Assembly: GCA_003644265.1 (NCBI GenBank) | Contig: QNBX01000037.1 | Location: 1 to 30,563 of the forward strand | DNA length: 30,563 nt | Reading direction: 5' to 3' | From: Planctomycetota bacterium | GTDB lineage: Bacteria > Planctomycetota > B15-G4 | Notes under the pieces: generated by a model | The model's database searches: none | What the model saw: the letters and a program-made list of their open reading frames with translations, nothing else | What the model was told of the DNA's origin: nothing | Shown: one piece after another, positions 20,595 to 29,088 of the stretch | Position numbering within the stretch: the stretch's first letter is position 1 | How the letters are laid out: every line of letters starts with the position of its first letter | Made by a program: the position numbers and the translations under genes

Positions 20595-22142
20595 CTACTC
20601 GTCCATGTGGGCGACGGAGCGCTCGTCGTTGAGACGGATGCGCATGGCGATGCGCGCGGCGCCCTTGCCGGCGATCACCGTCGCGAGCCGCACGAAGCCC
20701 TTCTTGACCACTCGCAGCGAGAAATCGATCAGCGGCACGGTCTTGGGCCCGCGCTTGTTCTGGGCCTTCATGAAGAGCGTGTTCTGCTCCGTCACGAGCC
20801 ATTCGCTGTAGAGCATGTACATCCAGGTGAACGGGCGGCACAGCAGCTTCCAGCGGATGGCCCGGGTGGCGAGTGGCAGCAGCCACGGGTTGCGCACCAC
20901 GATCGGGAACCACTTGTGCAGGTTCTCGAAGTAGTGCCGGTTGTGGTGTGCGATGGAGGTCGTGCGGTTGAACAGCGTGGGGAACTCGTCCCACTTGTCC
21001 ATGGCCACGCCCATCTCGGCCGTCATCTCGTTGATGTCCGTCATGGGGTAGGGCTGCAGCAGGCTCACCAGCGGGTGGTCGACCTTGCACTCGATGTTGA
21101 GCTTGACCGTCTCGAACTCGTCCTCGATGGTGGAGCCGGGGCCGCCCAGCATGTTCAATGAGCCCAGGCGGATGCCGTGCCCACGGATGTGCTCGGCCGC
21201 GCGGATGAGCTGGTCGCGGGTGGTGTTCTTGCGCATGACCGCGTTGCGCATGTGATCGTCGGCCGCCTCGAAGGCGATGCGCGCGTACACGCAGCCGGCC
21301 TGCTTGAGCAGGCGGATGTGTTTGTCCGTGACCATGTTGGCCATCAGGATGGCGTCGAACGGCAGGCCGACCTCCTTTGGCCAGCGGTCCGCAAACTCCT
21401 GCAGCCAGCGGTTGTTGATGTTGAAGATGTCGTCCAGGAAGTGCACGAACTCCAGCTTGTACTTGTCGCGGATGGCCAGGACTTCTTCGATCACGTGCCC
21501 GACGCTGCGGCGACGCACGTACTCGTTGTTGGTGACGCCGTAGACCTTCGTCTTCCAGGCGTGGTGGAAGCAGAAGGAGCAGTTCATGGGGCAGCCGCGG
21601 TCGGACTTGATGACCTTGCGCGCGCTGTCGCGGTAGATGTCGGAGGCGTCGTAGACCAACGAGCGATCGCACTGCCCGATGGCGTCCAGGTCCTGCTCCA
21701 GCGGCCGCGGCTCGTTGCGGTGGATCAGGCCGTCGGCGTCCTTCCATGTGATGTTGGGGATCTTGGTGGTGTCCTCGCCACGCTCGATGGCGTTGGCCAG
21801 GTCAACGATGGCTCCCTCACCCTCACCCCGGCAGATGGCGTCGAAGCCGGGCTCCTCGATGAACTCGGGCACCACCGTGGGGTGAGCGCCGCCCGCCACC
21901 GAGATCACGTTGGGCAGCAGCTTCTTCACGATGGCGTTCAGGCCCGCCACCGGCTTGTGCACGCCCGTGGTAAAGGAGTAGCAGACCATGCCCGGGTCGT
22001 ACGCCTTGAGCTTCTTCGGGAAGGCCGCGTCGGGCACGAAGAGCAGCTTGGTCTCGTGCCCGGCTGCCTTCAGGGCGCCCGACAGGTACATGATGCCGAG
22101 GGGCTCTTGGGCCAGGTACGTCGACAAGAAGAGGATGCGCAT
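20595..22142 (-). CDS. Cobalamin-binding-type radical SAM protein
   Basis: This 515-residue protein has an N-terminal B12-binding-like Rossmann domain (about 1-125, with SVAGGAHPTVVPE at 81-93) and a radical SAM core opening DRGCPMNCSFC (Cys184, Cys188, Cys191, the CxxxCxxC 4Fe-4S ligands). Downstream come FVHFLDDIF and GSLNMLGGPGSTIEDEF, as in the BchE/HpnR-like class B methyltransferase-type group. The DxHxxG histidine of classical cobalamin domains is not obvious, which is common in this group. The C-terminal ~120 residues are helical and basic, perhaps membrane-associated (FTWMYMLYSEWLV). The start is ATG 22142, the ribosome site GGGGAA-like. Likely reactions are methylation or cyclisation of a lipid or cofactor; the substrate is not predictable. 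It stands alone between two operons. Confidence 0.85.
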   Translation of the reverse strand: MRILFLSTYLAQEPLGIMYLSGALKAAGHETKLLFVPDAAFPKKLKAYDPGMVCYSFTTGVHKPVAGLNAIVKKLLPNVISVAGGAHPTVVPEFIEEPGFDAICRGEGEGAIVDLANAIERGEDTTKIPNITWKDADGLIHRNEPRPLEQDLDAIGQCDRSLVYDASDIYRDSARKVIKSDRGCPMNCSFCFHHAWKTKVYGVTNNEYVRRRSVGHVIEEVLAIRDKYKLEFVHFLDDIFNINNRWLQEFADRWPKEVGLPFDAILMANMVTDKHIRLLKQAGCVYARIAFEAADDHMRNAVMRKNTTRDQLIRAAEHIRGHGIRLGSLNMLGGPGSTIEDEFETVKLNIECKVDHPLVSLLQPYPMTDINEMTAEMGVAMDKWDEFPTLFNRTTSIAHHNRHYFENLHKWFPIVVRNPWLLPLATRAIRWKLLCRPFTWMYMLYSEWLVTEQNTLFMKAQNKRGPKTVPLIDFSLRVVKKGFVRLATVIAGKGAARIAMRIRLNDERSVAHMDE

Positions 22143-22193
22143 GGTGTGGGTTCCCCGGCCGGGGAGGGGGCAGGCCGGCGCCGGGAGGGCCAG

Positions 22194-22253
22194 TTCTGGC
22201 GCTCAAGGTGGAGTTTAGCACAAAGGGATTTATAGGTCGGCTGATGGCCGACT
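22194..22253. promoter_or_regulatory. AT-rich control region and hairpin between lptD and the radical SAM gene
   Basis: In the 178-nt gap 22143-22320, a hairpin GTCGGC (22236-22241) / GCCGAC (22247-22252) with loop TGATG lies about 70 nt beyond the lptD stop. On the minus strand it is followed by TATAAA (22234-22229) and TAAACT (22217-22212), an AT-rich island in GC-rich surroundings. These could be terminator and promoter respectively for the lptD operon and the radical SAM gene. The -35 element is not clear. Next to it, TTCTGGCGCTCAA (22194-22206) repeats a motif found in the purF 3' hairpin. Confidence 0.4.
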
Positions 22254-22320
22254 TTGGCGTCGCAGCGAGAGCTGGGGCCGCGGCCGCCCGCTGAGGACCG
22301 TCGGCGAGGCCCCGCAGGCG

Positions 22321-24648
22321 TCAGCGATACACGCTCGAGATGCGATGCAGCAGGCTCTGTTCTTCGTCGTCGAAGACCGCGGGCTTGAAGCGGAAAGAGA
22401 TCTGCTCCTCCGGGTTGGACGAACCGTCCACCACGCTGTCGGCCCGGCGCTGGCTCAGCTCGATGTCGATCAGCCAGCGGTGCGCCTTCTGCCGCAGCAG
22501 GACGCCGCGCCGGACGCCCTCCTTGGCGCGCAGGTCCTCCTGGATGAAGAAGGCCCCGGTCCACTTGGGCGTGAGCTCCCACTGCAGCCCGGCCGTGACG
22601 AAGTGGTTGCTGTGGCGCGCCTTGTCCTCGGAGACCATGAAGGTGCCCTTGTCGGCGAAGCGCGTCGTGTAGCTGGCGTACGACTTGGTGTAGGACCAGC
22701 TGCTGTTGGGGTCCACGGTGAGCCGCAGCGCCAGGGTGGCCTCGCGCAGTCCCCACAGCTCGGCCCCGGGCTTCCACTGGGTGTCGAAGGTGGCGTCGCC
22801 CATGGTCTTGCCGTCGTTGTCGCGGTCCTGATTGCTGAAGAGCGGCATGACGATCTGGCTGTCGAGCACCGTGACGACCTGGCCGCGCTGGTGCGTCTGC
22901 ACGCGGTGACGCATGCCCACCGTGAAGACCTGCAGCTTGTCGAGCGCCTCCACGTTGTCGATGGCGATCAGGTCCTCAGGGCGCTCGTTCAGCTCGAGCA
23001 CGCTGTTGAAGGCCACCTGAGGCTCGAAGATCTGGCGCACGCCATCGAAGTTCCAGCGCTCGCTGGAGTAGTCGGACTCGACGCCCGAGTAGGTCTGTGA
23101 CCAGCTCGCGCCGCCGAAGAGCGCGTAGCGGCCGACGCTGCCGCCCTTGGAGTTGAAGCCGTTGGGGGCGGTCGGGTCGGCCTCCGCGCTGCGTGAGAAG
23201 CCCGTCAGGTCGTAGCCGGCCGAGACCGTCAGGCGATCGCCGCCCACATCGAAGGGCAGCGTGGCGATGCGCCGGCTGCCCACGCGCAGCGAGCTGTCGT
23301 GCTGCGACCCGGCGGGGGGGCTGGCCGTGCCGCTGGGCGGGTCGCCCCGCAGCAACCGCGCGTTGCTCACGAACTCGCGGCCGCTGACGTTGATGCCGTC
23401 CCACCAGCCGCCTTGGTGGGTCTCGGCCACCACCCGGCGCTCCACCTGGGGCAGGTACTCCACCTGCGTGTCGAAGTCGTTCAGTCGCGAGCGCGCCATC
23501 ACCGACCAGGCCACGTTGTCCTCGACGTGGCGGTAGTTGATGTAGCTCTCCTGCTGCTTCTCCGTGCGGAACTCGCTCTCGTAGTACTCCTGCTGGTAGC
23601 CGCGGTCGCTCAGGTAGCTGAGCTCGACGTCGACGGTCTGGTGCTCATCGATGCGCGTACGGTGTTCGATGTCGAAGCGTCCGCGGGTGCTGTCTTCGAC
23701 CGGCTGGTCGAGGTGATCCTTGCTCTTGCTGTCCTTGATGTACGAACCGCGGATGCGCCCGTGCGAGGTCTCGCTGCGGTAGGTCAGCGACGGCTCGGTG
23801 AACAGTCCGCGCTTGGAGTAGCTGTCGAGCTCCAGGCCCCACTCGGCCTCCACCGGCCCCGCCCCGAACCACGAGCCCATCTCGGTGGCGGCCGCGGAGG
23901 CGTCGTCGGCCCACTTGGTCTCGACCTTGAAGCCCATGCGGCTGCTGTCGCCGAACGACACCGAACGCAGCGGGGGGCGCGCGCGGTCGAGGTTCATGTG
24001 GAAGCCGGGCAGCGGCACCAGCGGCACGTCGCCCACCTGCGCGACGCTGCGCGATGTCTTGAGGATGCGCCCGGCCTCGGTGGGCTCCACCAGCGCCCAG
24101 GGCGTGCTCAGGCCCCAGTGCGCGTGGGCGTAGTCGCAGGTCGTGAACTCGGCGCCCTCGACCTCGCGCCGGCCGCCGGTGAACTGGCGCATGATCTCGA
24201 AGCGCACCAGCATGGGTTGGCCACGCATGCCGGAGCGCCAGGAGCCGTCGAGCAGCGTCAGCAGGCCCGTGCGGTTGTCGATGTGCACGGCCTCGGCGCC
24301 GGCCACCTGCTCGTCACCTTCCTCGACCACCACGTCGCCGTCCACGAACACCTCGAGCAGGCGCGCGTTGGGGATGAGCTGTCCGCCCTGGCCATCGGCG
24401 TCTCCGCCGGCGTCGACGCTGGTGTCGATCAGCAGCACCATGCGGTCGCCCAGCAGGCGCCGTGGACCCTTCTCGATCTCAACGCCGCCCAGGATCACGA
24501 GCACGCCCACGTCGGGATCGTTCTCGTCTACGAACATGTACTGGCTGCCCGATTGCTTGACGATCAGCGGCGCGCCGTCGTCCTGGGCGCGCAGGCTCCC
24601 CAGCGACGTGAGCAGCAGCAGTGTGGTCAGCAGTGCGCGGACGCTCAT
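22321..24648 (-). CDS. lptD: LptD-like LPS-assembly outer-membrane protein
   Basis: This 775-residue protein is the terminal LPS translocon in the outer membrane. It has a signal peptide (MSVRALLTTLLLLTSLGSLRAQ), an OstA/LptA-like jelly-roll domain (about 25-175, with ARLLEVFVDGDVVVEEGDEQ), and the conserved transition GAEFTTCDYAHAHWGLSTPW (165-184). A segment before the barrel reads GDVPLVPLPGFHM, and the remainder is a long beta-rich barrel region (e.g. VEDNVAWSVMARSRLNDFDT). The disulphide cysteines that define the E. coli mature protein are largely missing; Cys171 is the only one I noticed. The C-terminus ends VYR, not in a terminal aromatic. ATG 24648 shares the 4-nt ATGA overlap with the upstream lptC/lptA-like gene and gives a clean signal peptide. 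Confidence 0.87.
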   Translation of the reverse strand: MSVRALLTTLLLLTSLGSLRAQDDGAPLIVKQSGSQYMFVDENDPDVGVLVILGGVEIEKGPRRLLGDRMVLLIDTSVDAGGDADGQGGQLIPNARLLEVFVDGDVVVEEGDEQVAGAEAVHIDNRTGLLTLLDGSWRSGMRGQPMLVRFEIMRQFTGGRREVEGAEFTTCDYAHAHWGLSTPWALVEPTEAGRILKTSRSVAQVGDVPLVPLPGFHMNLDRARPPLRSVSFGDSSRMGFKVETKWADDASAAATEMGSWFGAGPVEAEWGLELDSYSKRGLFTEPSLTYRSETSHGRIRGSYIKDSKSKDHLDQPVEDSTRGRFDIEHRTRIDEHQTVDVELSYLSDRGYQQEYYESEFRTEKQQESYINYRHVEDNVAWSVMARSRLNDFDTQVEYLPQVERRVVAETHQGGWWDGINVSGREFVSNARLLRGDPPSGTASPPAGSQHDSSLRVGSRRIATLPFDVGGDRLTVSAGYDLTGFSRSAEADPTAPNGFNSKGGSVGRYALFGGASWSQTYSGVESDYSSERWNFDGVRQIFEPQVAFNSVLELNERPEDLIAIDNVEALDKLQVFTVGMRHRVQTHQRGQVVTVLDSQIVMPLFSNQDRDNDGKTMGDATFDTQWKPGAELWGLREATLALRLTVDPNSSWSYTKSYASYTTRFADKGTFMVSEDKARHSNHFVTAGLQWELTPKWTGAFFIQEDLRAKEGVRRGVLLRQKAHRWLIDIELSQRRADSVVDGSSNPEEQISFRFKPAVFDDEEQSLLHRISSVYR

Positions 24649-27446
24649 TGCCCGCCTTCGATGGACGTGGCGGGCACGGGGATGTACGAGCGCTGCGCCT
24701 CGGGCCACAGCTCGATGCGGTCGGTGCTGACCCAGCCGGCCAGGCTCAGCAGGCGACAGTTGCCGTCCAGCACGACGTGGTCGGCCGGCAGGTCCCAGTC
24801 GAGCGTGTCGCACAGCGCCGTGAAGCTGCCCGTGACGATGGTGATGCCGCCGTGGCCCACCAGCGAGGCGAGCTGCCCCTGTGCGTCGGTCAGCGCCACC
24901 AGCCGGCTGCCGTCGGCGCCGTCCAGGCTCGAGCTGTCGCCGTCGGCCTCGCGCTCCAGGTGCGTCGGGCCGTCGAACACCAGCGAGCCCTGGGCCAGGT
25001 CGGCGCGCACGCGCGCGGCGTCAAACGACAGGCGCTCGTCGGGGGAGTGCATGCGGCCGTGGGCCTCGCCTTCGGCCTGCAGCCAGCTCAGCGCGCCGGC
25101 CTCGTCGCGGCGCGTGACGATGCGCTCGACGGCGCTCAGATCCAGCGTGCGCCCCGGCAGTATCTGCTCGATGCGCGACGGGCCCAGCAGCGTGATGGTG
25201 CGCTCCGGGCCGTCCAGCACCAGGTGGTCGGTGAGAAAGCGCGCGCCGGTGTCGTCGACGGCGGTGACCGCGTCGCGCGCCTCGCCGTGGCCCATCAGCA
25301 GGGGGTCCTCGCCCGCTGGCGCGACCCAGACCAGCTCGCCCTCACAGGCCAAACCCATGCGCTGCCGACCGTCCTCGTCGAGCACGCGCAGCAGCGCGTC
25401 CTGTCGTAGGCTCAGGCGCCGCGTCCGCTCGTCGTACGTCAGTCCGTCGGAGGAGCCGCTGAGCTGCTCGAACGCGAAGCGCACCTCTGTGTCCGACGTG
25501 ACGCGCAGGGTGTCCTGCCTACGCTGCAGCACGAAGCGCTCGCTCTCGAGCCAGTGGGGCGCCGCGCCCGGGCGCTCCGCGTGCGCGTCGCCTTGCAGCC
25601 GGATCTCCGCCGCGGGGCCGTCCAGGAACGCGCGCGCGGCGCGCACCCGCAGTCCGTCGCTGGTGGTCCCGGTGACCGGGCCGCGCAGCTCGCCGTGCCC
25701 GGCGGCCGGGCCCAAGCTGCGATCCTCGGGCAGCAGCCAGGTCAGGCCGCCGAGCGCGTCCAGCTCATCGAAGGCGCCGGGCAGCTTGGGGTCGGCGCGG
25801 CGCAGGTGTGCCTCGCGCGTGATGTCCAGCTCGCCGCTGGCTTCGGTGAAGCGCAGGCCCGTGCCCTCCAGCGAGAGCCCGCCTTGTTCGACGTGCACCT
25901 CCAGGGGCGAGCTGAGCACGCCGCCCGTGAGGTCGAGCCACTGGGTCTGCAGCACCAGCCGTTCGTCCGCGGGCGCGCCCAGGAAGCGCAGGTCGCATCG
26001 GCCCGAGGCGTCCACCAGGCGGCCGCGCTCGTCGGATAGCAACAGCAGCCGTGCCCCCAGGAGTTCGCTGCCGTCAGCGCGGGTGATGTGCGCGTCGCCC
26101 AGCAACGTCAGGCCGTTGCCGGGGCCGTCCAGCACGAGGCGCTGGGATGTGAAGCGGCCTCCGTCCGGCAGGCTGCCGCGGATCGGCCCGCGCAGCTCGC
26201 CCGTGGCCTGGGCCATGAGGTCGTCGGCGTCGAGCGGCACGTTGAGGCTCATGCCGCCGGGCGCAAACACCTCGGCGTCTGTAAGCCTGCCGCCCGAGCC
26301 GCGCAGCACCACGTCGGCGCCGCAGTGCAGCGTGCCCAGGGTGGGGTTCCAGCGCAGGTCGGCCGCGCTGCCGGCCACGCCGGACAGACCGATCCTCACC
26401 GGCACCGGCGAGACCAGGTCCTGACCATCGCGTTGCAGTGAGGCGCTCTCGAGCCAGCCCTCGCGCCCCGGTTCGCGCAGCTCGAAGTGCGCGTCCAGGC
26501 CGTGCTCCAGCGTCAGCTGTCCGCTGGCGTCGGGCGCCAGCGTGAGCTGTTGTCCGCGGGCCAGCCAGCGACCGGGCAGCTCGGCCTGCGCCTGCCCCAG
26601 CAGCGTGAACGCGCCGTCGTCGGCGTCGGCCAGCATGCGCGCGCAGGAGAACGTGCTGCCGTCCTCGCCGCTGCCCGTGACCGGGCCGTGCAGCTCGCCG
26701 TGTCCGCGCCCGCCGCTCTCGCCGGGCAGGTGCCAGAGCAGGCCGTCCGGCGAGTGCACCGTGCCCGCGAGGCCGGCACCACCCGTGGTGGTAAGCACGG
26801 CGTCGCGCTGCAGAGTCAGCGTGCCGGCCTCGTCGTCGAGCAACATGTCGATGCCCGTCAGGGACACGTCGTCGCGCCACCAGCGCACGGGGCCTTCGGC
26901 TGTGACGGTGCGGTCACGCAACTCCATGCGCTCGGCGCGCAGGTGGGCCTCGCCATCGGGGGTCGCGAAGCGTCCGCGCACGTCGCCCGTCAGGGCAAAG
27001 GCGTCGGCTTGCGTGGATCCCAGGAACAGCTGCATGTCGCCGACGGACGACTGGCCGGTGTCCACCACGCCCGTCTGCGCGCGGACCTCGCCGCGCCAGG
27101 TGTCGGTGGCCGGGTCGAAGATCGTGATGATCGGATTTTCGAGCAGGTAGCGCCCGTCCGCTCCCACGCGCGCGCCGTCCATCTTGATGCTGTAGGCCAT
27201 GTGCTCCTCGAACACGCCGGGGGCCACCTCGACCTCGCTCATGATCGGGATCTCGGCCTGGCCGATCTGCACGCGCGTGTCGCGCTCCTGGTCGTCGCTG
27301 CCGATGGCCATGGCGCGGTCCGTTCCGCCGGCGCGACCGGTCAGCGAGTCGCCGCCTGCGTCACTGCTCAGCGGGTCGTCGGCCAGCAGGAACACGGTCG
27401 CCAGACCTGCCACGACCATGGCGAGAAACGTGAGCAGCCGGCGCAT
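24645..27446 (-). CDS. Giant LptC/LptA-like protein, probable periplasmic LPS bridge
   Basis: The product is 933 residues, far larger than LptC (about 190) or LptA (about 185). Residues 3-22 form one N-terminal membrane helix (LLTFLAMVVAGLATVFLLAD). Residues about 60-220 resemble the LptC jelly-roll (IIT, DTWRGEVRAQTGVV, SVGDMQLFLGSTQADAF, EGPVRWWRDDVSLTGIDM). The rest contains a recurring motif: GHGELHGPVTG (248-258), TGELRGPIRG (415-424), GHGELRGPVTG (583-593), and GHGEARDAVTA (719-729). Spacing is about 168, 168 and 136 residues, each followed by LDGP and LLGDAH-type strands. I read these as tandem OstA-like beta units. The start is ATG 27446, forming TGATG with the kdsC stop. It sits between kdsC and lptD, so it should connect inner to outer membrane. 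No separate lptA or lptB occurs in the window. Confidence 0.78.
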   Translation of the reverse strand: MRRLLTFLAMVVAGLATVFLLADDPLSSDAGGDSLTGRAGGTDRAMAIGSDDQERDTRVQIGQAEIPIMSEVEVAPGVFEEHMAYSIKMDGARVGADGRYLLENPIITIFDPATDTWRGEVRAQTGVVDTGQSSVGDMQLFLGSTQADAFALTGDVRGRFATPDGEAHLRAERMELRDRTVTAEGPVRWWRDDVSLTGIDMLLDDEAGTLTLQRDAVLTTTGGAGLAGTVHSPDGLLWHLPGESGGRGHGELHGPVTGSGEDGSTFSCARMLADADDGAFTLLGQAQAELPGRWLARGQQLTLAPDASGQLTLEHGLDAHFELREPGREGWLESASLQRDGQDLVSPVPVRIGLSGVAGSAADLRWNPTLGTLHCGADVVLRGSGGRLTDAEVFAPGGMSLNVPLDADDLMAQATGELRGPIRGSLPDGGRFTSQRLVLDGPGNGLTLLGDAHITRADGSELLGARLLLLSDERGRLVDASGRCDLRFLGAPADERLVLQTQWLDLTGGVLSSPLEVHVEQGGLSLEGTGLRFTEASGELDITREAHLRRADPKLPGAFDELDALGGLTWLLPEDRSLGPAAGHGELRGPVTGTTSDGLRVRAARAFLDGPAAEIRLQGDAHAERPGAAPHWLESERFVLQRRQDTLRVTSDTEVRFAFEQLSGSSDGLTYDERTRRLSLRQDALLRVLDEDGRQRMGLACEGELVWVAPAGEDPLLMGHGEARDAVTAVDDTGARFLTDHLVLDGPERTITLLGPSRIEQILPGRTLDLSAVERIVTRRDEAGALSWLQAEGEAHGRMHSPDERLSFDAARVRADLAQGSLVFDGPTHLEREADGDSSSLDGADGSRLVALTDAQGQLASLVGHGGITIVTGSFTALCDTLDWDLPADHVVLDGNCRLLSLAGWVSTDRIELWPEAQRSYIPVPATSIEGGQ

Positions 27447-27967
27447 CAGGCCAGGGGCTCCACCAGTTGGTCCCACTCACCGCGGCTGCGCAGGATGTGT
27501 TCCACCAGGTCGCGCACGGCGCCATGGCCCCCGCGCGAGGGCGCCACCCAGTCGACCCGGCTGAGCACGTCGGCCGCCGCGTCCACGGGGCAGGTGCGGT
27601 AGCCGGCCAGCTTGAGCAGCGGCAGGTCGGGCAGGTCGTCGCCCATGACGGCCACCTGCTCGGGGCGCAGCTCAAAGTGCTCGAGGATCTCGGCGAAGGC
27701 CGCGGCCTTGTCGCGCACGTGCTCCCAGATGCGTGGCACGCGTAGCTCCTGCGCGCGGCGCCGCACGGCCGCGCCGCCGCGCCCGGTGAGGAACGTGACG
27801 CCGTAGCCCGCGTCGCGCCAGAGCGCCAGGCCGGCGCCGTCGCGGGTGCTGAACGACTTCTGCTCCTCGTCGCCTGCGCCTAGCAGCACCGTGCCGTCGG
27901 TGAGCACGCCGTCCACATCCAGCACGATCAGCGCCAAGCGGGCCAGGCGCTGGGCCTCGTTGTCCAT
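27446..27967 (-). CDS. kdsC: 3-deoxy-D-manno-octulosonate 8-phosphate phosphatase
   Basis: KdsC removes phosphate from Kdo-8-phosphate to give Kdo for LPS. The 173-residue product is a small haloacid-dehalogenase-superfamily enzyme: DVDGVLTDG (17-25, with the nucleophile and general-acid aspartates), TGR (61-63), Lys87 in RDKAAAF, and the magnesium motif GDDLPDLPLL (109-118). It has no cap domain, as in KdsC tetramers. ATG 27967 starts 5 nt after the kdsD stop. A GTG at 27991 overlapping kdsD would add 8 residues. Its stop overlaps the start of the LptC-like gene by one base, showing coupling to the transport machinery. Confidence 0.93.
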   Translation of the reverse strand: MDNEAQRLARLALIVLDVDGVLTDGTVLLGAGDEEQKSFSTRDGAGLALWRDAGYGVTFLTGRGGAAVRRRAQELRVPRIWEHVRDKAAAFAEILEHFELRPEQVAVMGDDLPDLPLLKLAGYRTCPVDAAADVLSRVDWVAPSRGGHGAVRDLVEHILRSRGEWDQLVEPLA

Positions 27968-27972
27968 GGCGC

Positions 27973-28980
27973 TCAGTTTCCGTTCGACCACGCGAAGGCG
28001 CGGATGGTGAGCAGGTCCTGCACGTCCAGCAGTCCCACCGGGCGCCCGCCCTCGTCCACCACGGGCAGCTGGTCGATGTGCTTCTCGCGCAGGATGCGCA
28101 TGGCGTCACCCACCAGCGCGTCGGGCCGGATGGTCACGGGCGAGGTGGTCATGAAGTCGTCGATGGGGCGCGCCAGGATGTCGCCGCCGCCCTGGGCTCC
28201 GGTGAGCAGGTTCCGGCGCAGGTCGCCGTCGGTGTAGAACCCCGCGAAGCCCCCGTCTGCCGCGGTCACCAGCACGGCGCCAGGACGGCCCGGTGTGGAC
28301 GTCATCACGTCGATGGCGCGGGCCAGGGGCGCGCCCGACGCCAGCAGCGGCAGGGCCTCGCTCTGGCGCATGACCTCGCCCACCTTCATGAGCGAGCGCC
28401 CCAGGTTGCCGCCGGGGTGGTAGCGCGCGAAGTCGGCGGGCGAGAGGCTGCGCTCGGTCAGCACGGCCATGGCCAGGGCGTCGCCCAGGGCCAGCATGAC
28501 CGTGGTGCTGGTGGTGGGCGCCAGGCCCAGGGGGCAGGCCTCGGCCACCTGCCCGTAGGCCAGCACGACGTCGGCGTTCTGGCCCAGGGGCGAGTCGCCC
28601 TCGCCGGTGATGGCGATGGTGGCGGCGCCGATGGCGGCCACGGGCCCCACCAGCCGCAGCAGCTCCTCGGTGGTGCCGCTGTTGCTGAGGGCCAGCACGA
28701 CGTCGTCGCTGCTGACCCGCCCGAGGTCGCCGTGCAGCGCCTCGGTGGGGTGCAGGAAGTCGGCCGGCGTGCCGGTGCTGGCCATGGTGGCGCCGATCTT
28801 GCGGGCGATGATGCCGGCCTTGCCGATGCCGCTGGTGATCACGCGGCCGCGGCAGCCGGCGATCAGGTGCACGGCCTGCACGAAGGGCTGACCGAGGGTC
28901 TCGGCCAGCCGCTCCAGCGCCCGGGCCTCGTTGGCCAACAGGTCGCGGGCGTCGCTCAGGATCTGCCGGTCGTCGGCCAC
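27973..28980 (-). CDS. kdsD: Arabinose-5-phosphate isomerase
   Basis: KdsD interconverts ribulose-5-phosphate and arabinose-5-phosphate, the first step towards Kdo. The 335-residue product has a SIS domain (about 35-180) with TSGIGKAGIIARKI (49-62), ASTGTPADFLHPTEALHGDL (67-86), LALSNSG (96-102), and EACPLGLAPTTSTTVMLALG (147-166). Two CBS domains follow (about 203-262 and 273-330; FMTTSPVTIRPD and HIDQLPVVDE). The family length is 328 in E. coli. The start is GTG 28980, since no ATG exists in the right place and the upstream frame has a low-complexity Ala/Gly/Pro tract without homology; the ribosome site is not convincing. It is the first gene of the kdsD-kdsC-lptC/lptA-like-lptD operon. Confidence 0.92.
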   Translation of the reverse strand: MADDRQILSDARDLLANEARALERLAETLGQPFVQAVHLIAGCRGRVITSGIGKAGIIARKIGATMASTGTPADFLHPTEALHGDLGRVSSDDVVLALSNSGTTEELLRLVGPVAAIGAATIAITGEGDSPLGQNADVVLAYGQVAEACPLGLAPTTSTTVMLALGDALAMAVLTERSLSPADFARYHPGGNLGRSLMKVGEVMRQSEALPLLASGAPLARAIDVMTSTPGRPGAVLVTAADGGFAGFYTDGDLRRNLLTGAQGGGDILARPIDDFMTTSPVTIRPDALVGDAMRILREKHIDQLPVVDEGGRPVGLLDVQDLLTIRAFAWSNGN

Positions 28981-29040
28981 GGGCCGCCATCTCGCGAGGG
29001 GTCGATTGGGCGGCCCTCCTGCGGCGGCCTCCCGAACGGC

Positions 29041-29047
29041 TAGAGTA
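29041..29047. promoter_or_regulatory. Overlapping candidate -10 boxes of the divergent kdsD and M50 genes
   Basis: The plus strand shows TAGAGT (29041-29046), 42 nt before the M50 GTG. The minus strand shows TACTCT (29047-29042), 61 nt before the kdsD GTG. If both are -10 elements they overlap almost entirely, so the two promoters could not be occupied together. No good -35 is visible for either, so confidence is low. The 108-nt gap holds nothing else. Confidence 0.2.
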
Positions 29048-29088
29048 GCGATTCGACCGCTGTATTCGCAGATCGGAGACACCTGCTC

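Noticed and set aside
23299..26424. A 1041-codon open frame on the plus strand opposite lptD and the LptC-like gene
   Set aside because: Long, but composed of Arg/Ser/Pro-rich low-complexity sequence with no start signal, and antisense to two well-supported genes in an overlapping operon.
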